Source: Roseovarius sp.
Lineage (GTDB): Bacteria > Pseudomonadota > Alphaproteobacteria > Rhodobacterales > Rhodobacteraceae
Direction: 5' to 3'
DNA: 6,335 nucleotides
Assembly (NCBI GenBank): GCA_007125415.1
Contig: SLDH01000057.1
Coordinates: forward strand, 1 to 6,335
In this document: in pieces, positions 6,281 through 6,335 of the stretch
Layout: each line of letters begins with the position of its first letter
Numbering within the stretch: position 1 is the first letter of the stretch
Notes under the pieces: generated by a model
Seen by the model: the letters and a program-made list of their open reading frames with translations, nothing else
Told to the model about the DNA's origin: nothing
Database searches by the model: none
Translations under genes and position numbers: made by a program

Positions 6281-6335
6281 TCAGCGGCTGGGCTTGTCCA
6301 GCAGTTTCCGGGCCAGATCCCGTGTGATCGGGGCA
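6281..6335 (-). CDS. C-terminal end of a gene upstream of ppk, possibly HdaA (DnaA regulatory inactivator)
   Basis: Only the last 17 codons and a TGA (bases 6281-6283, - strand) are inside the window. The fragment reads APITRDLARKLLDKPSR. The pattern 'xxTRxLAxxLLD' resembles the final helix of Hda/HdaA-type DnaA-related proteins, which dampen DnaA-driven replication initiation. My recollection is that hdaA often precedes ppk and ppx in Rhodobacterales. The reading frame is short, so even its being coding is an inference from the GC-rich, well-behaved codons and the same orientation as ppk. The identity is tentative. The 90 bases between this stop and the ppk start hold the ppk ribosome binding site and the candidate PHO box. 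Confidence 0.42.
   Translation of the reverse strand, partial: APITRDLARKLLDKPSR

Overview
The window looks like a piece of a Rhodobacterales (Roseobacter-type alphaproteobacterial) chromosome. The DNA is GC-rich, the genes are tightly packed, and the ppk-ppx pair with what looks like the tail of an hdaA-type gene upstream is an order familiar from that group. The taxon is inferred from protein character and gene order, not from a marker gene.

Layout. Positions 1-2419 hold five genes on the + strand: the C-terminal end of a small membrane protein (MAPEG-like), a VOC/glyoxalase-like protein, a PAT-like GNAT acetyltransferase, a TerB-plus-J-domain co-chaperone (DjiA type), and a small secreted helical protein of unknown function. 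The first four are packed as one transcription unit, with gaps of 1 base, a 4-base overlap and 9 bases. The fifth follows after 67 bases. Positions 2416-6335 are read on the - strand. Reading from the right edge these are the last 17 codons of a gene that resembles the end of HdaA, then polyphosphate kinase (ppk1), then a Ppx/GppA-family exopolyphosphatase (ppx). The two blocks converge, and their last stop codons overlap within the palindrome CTAG at 2416-2419.

How the genes work together. Ppk1 makes inorganic polyphosphate from ATP, and Ppx/GppA breaks it down (or hydrolyses pppGpp). The pair therefore sets the polyphosphate level, tied to phosphate and stress status. A possible PHO-box-like direct repeat (GTCA at an 11-base period) lies just upstream of ppk. 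The + strand block looks like housekeeping or stress and detoxification functions, but no single shared pathway can be shown.

No RNA genes, mobile elements, CRISPR arrays, long repeats or convincing intrinsic terminators were seen, and no stretch longer than 300 bases lacks a gene. I do not see a clearly new biological system. The items most worth a second look are the candidate PHO box, the secreted helical protein with spaced Pro-Ala motifs, and the terminator-free convergent junction.
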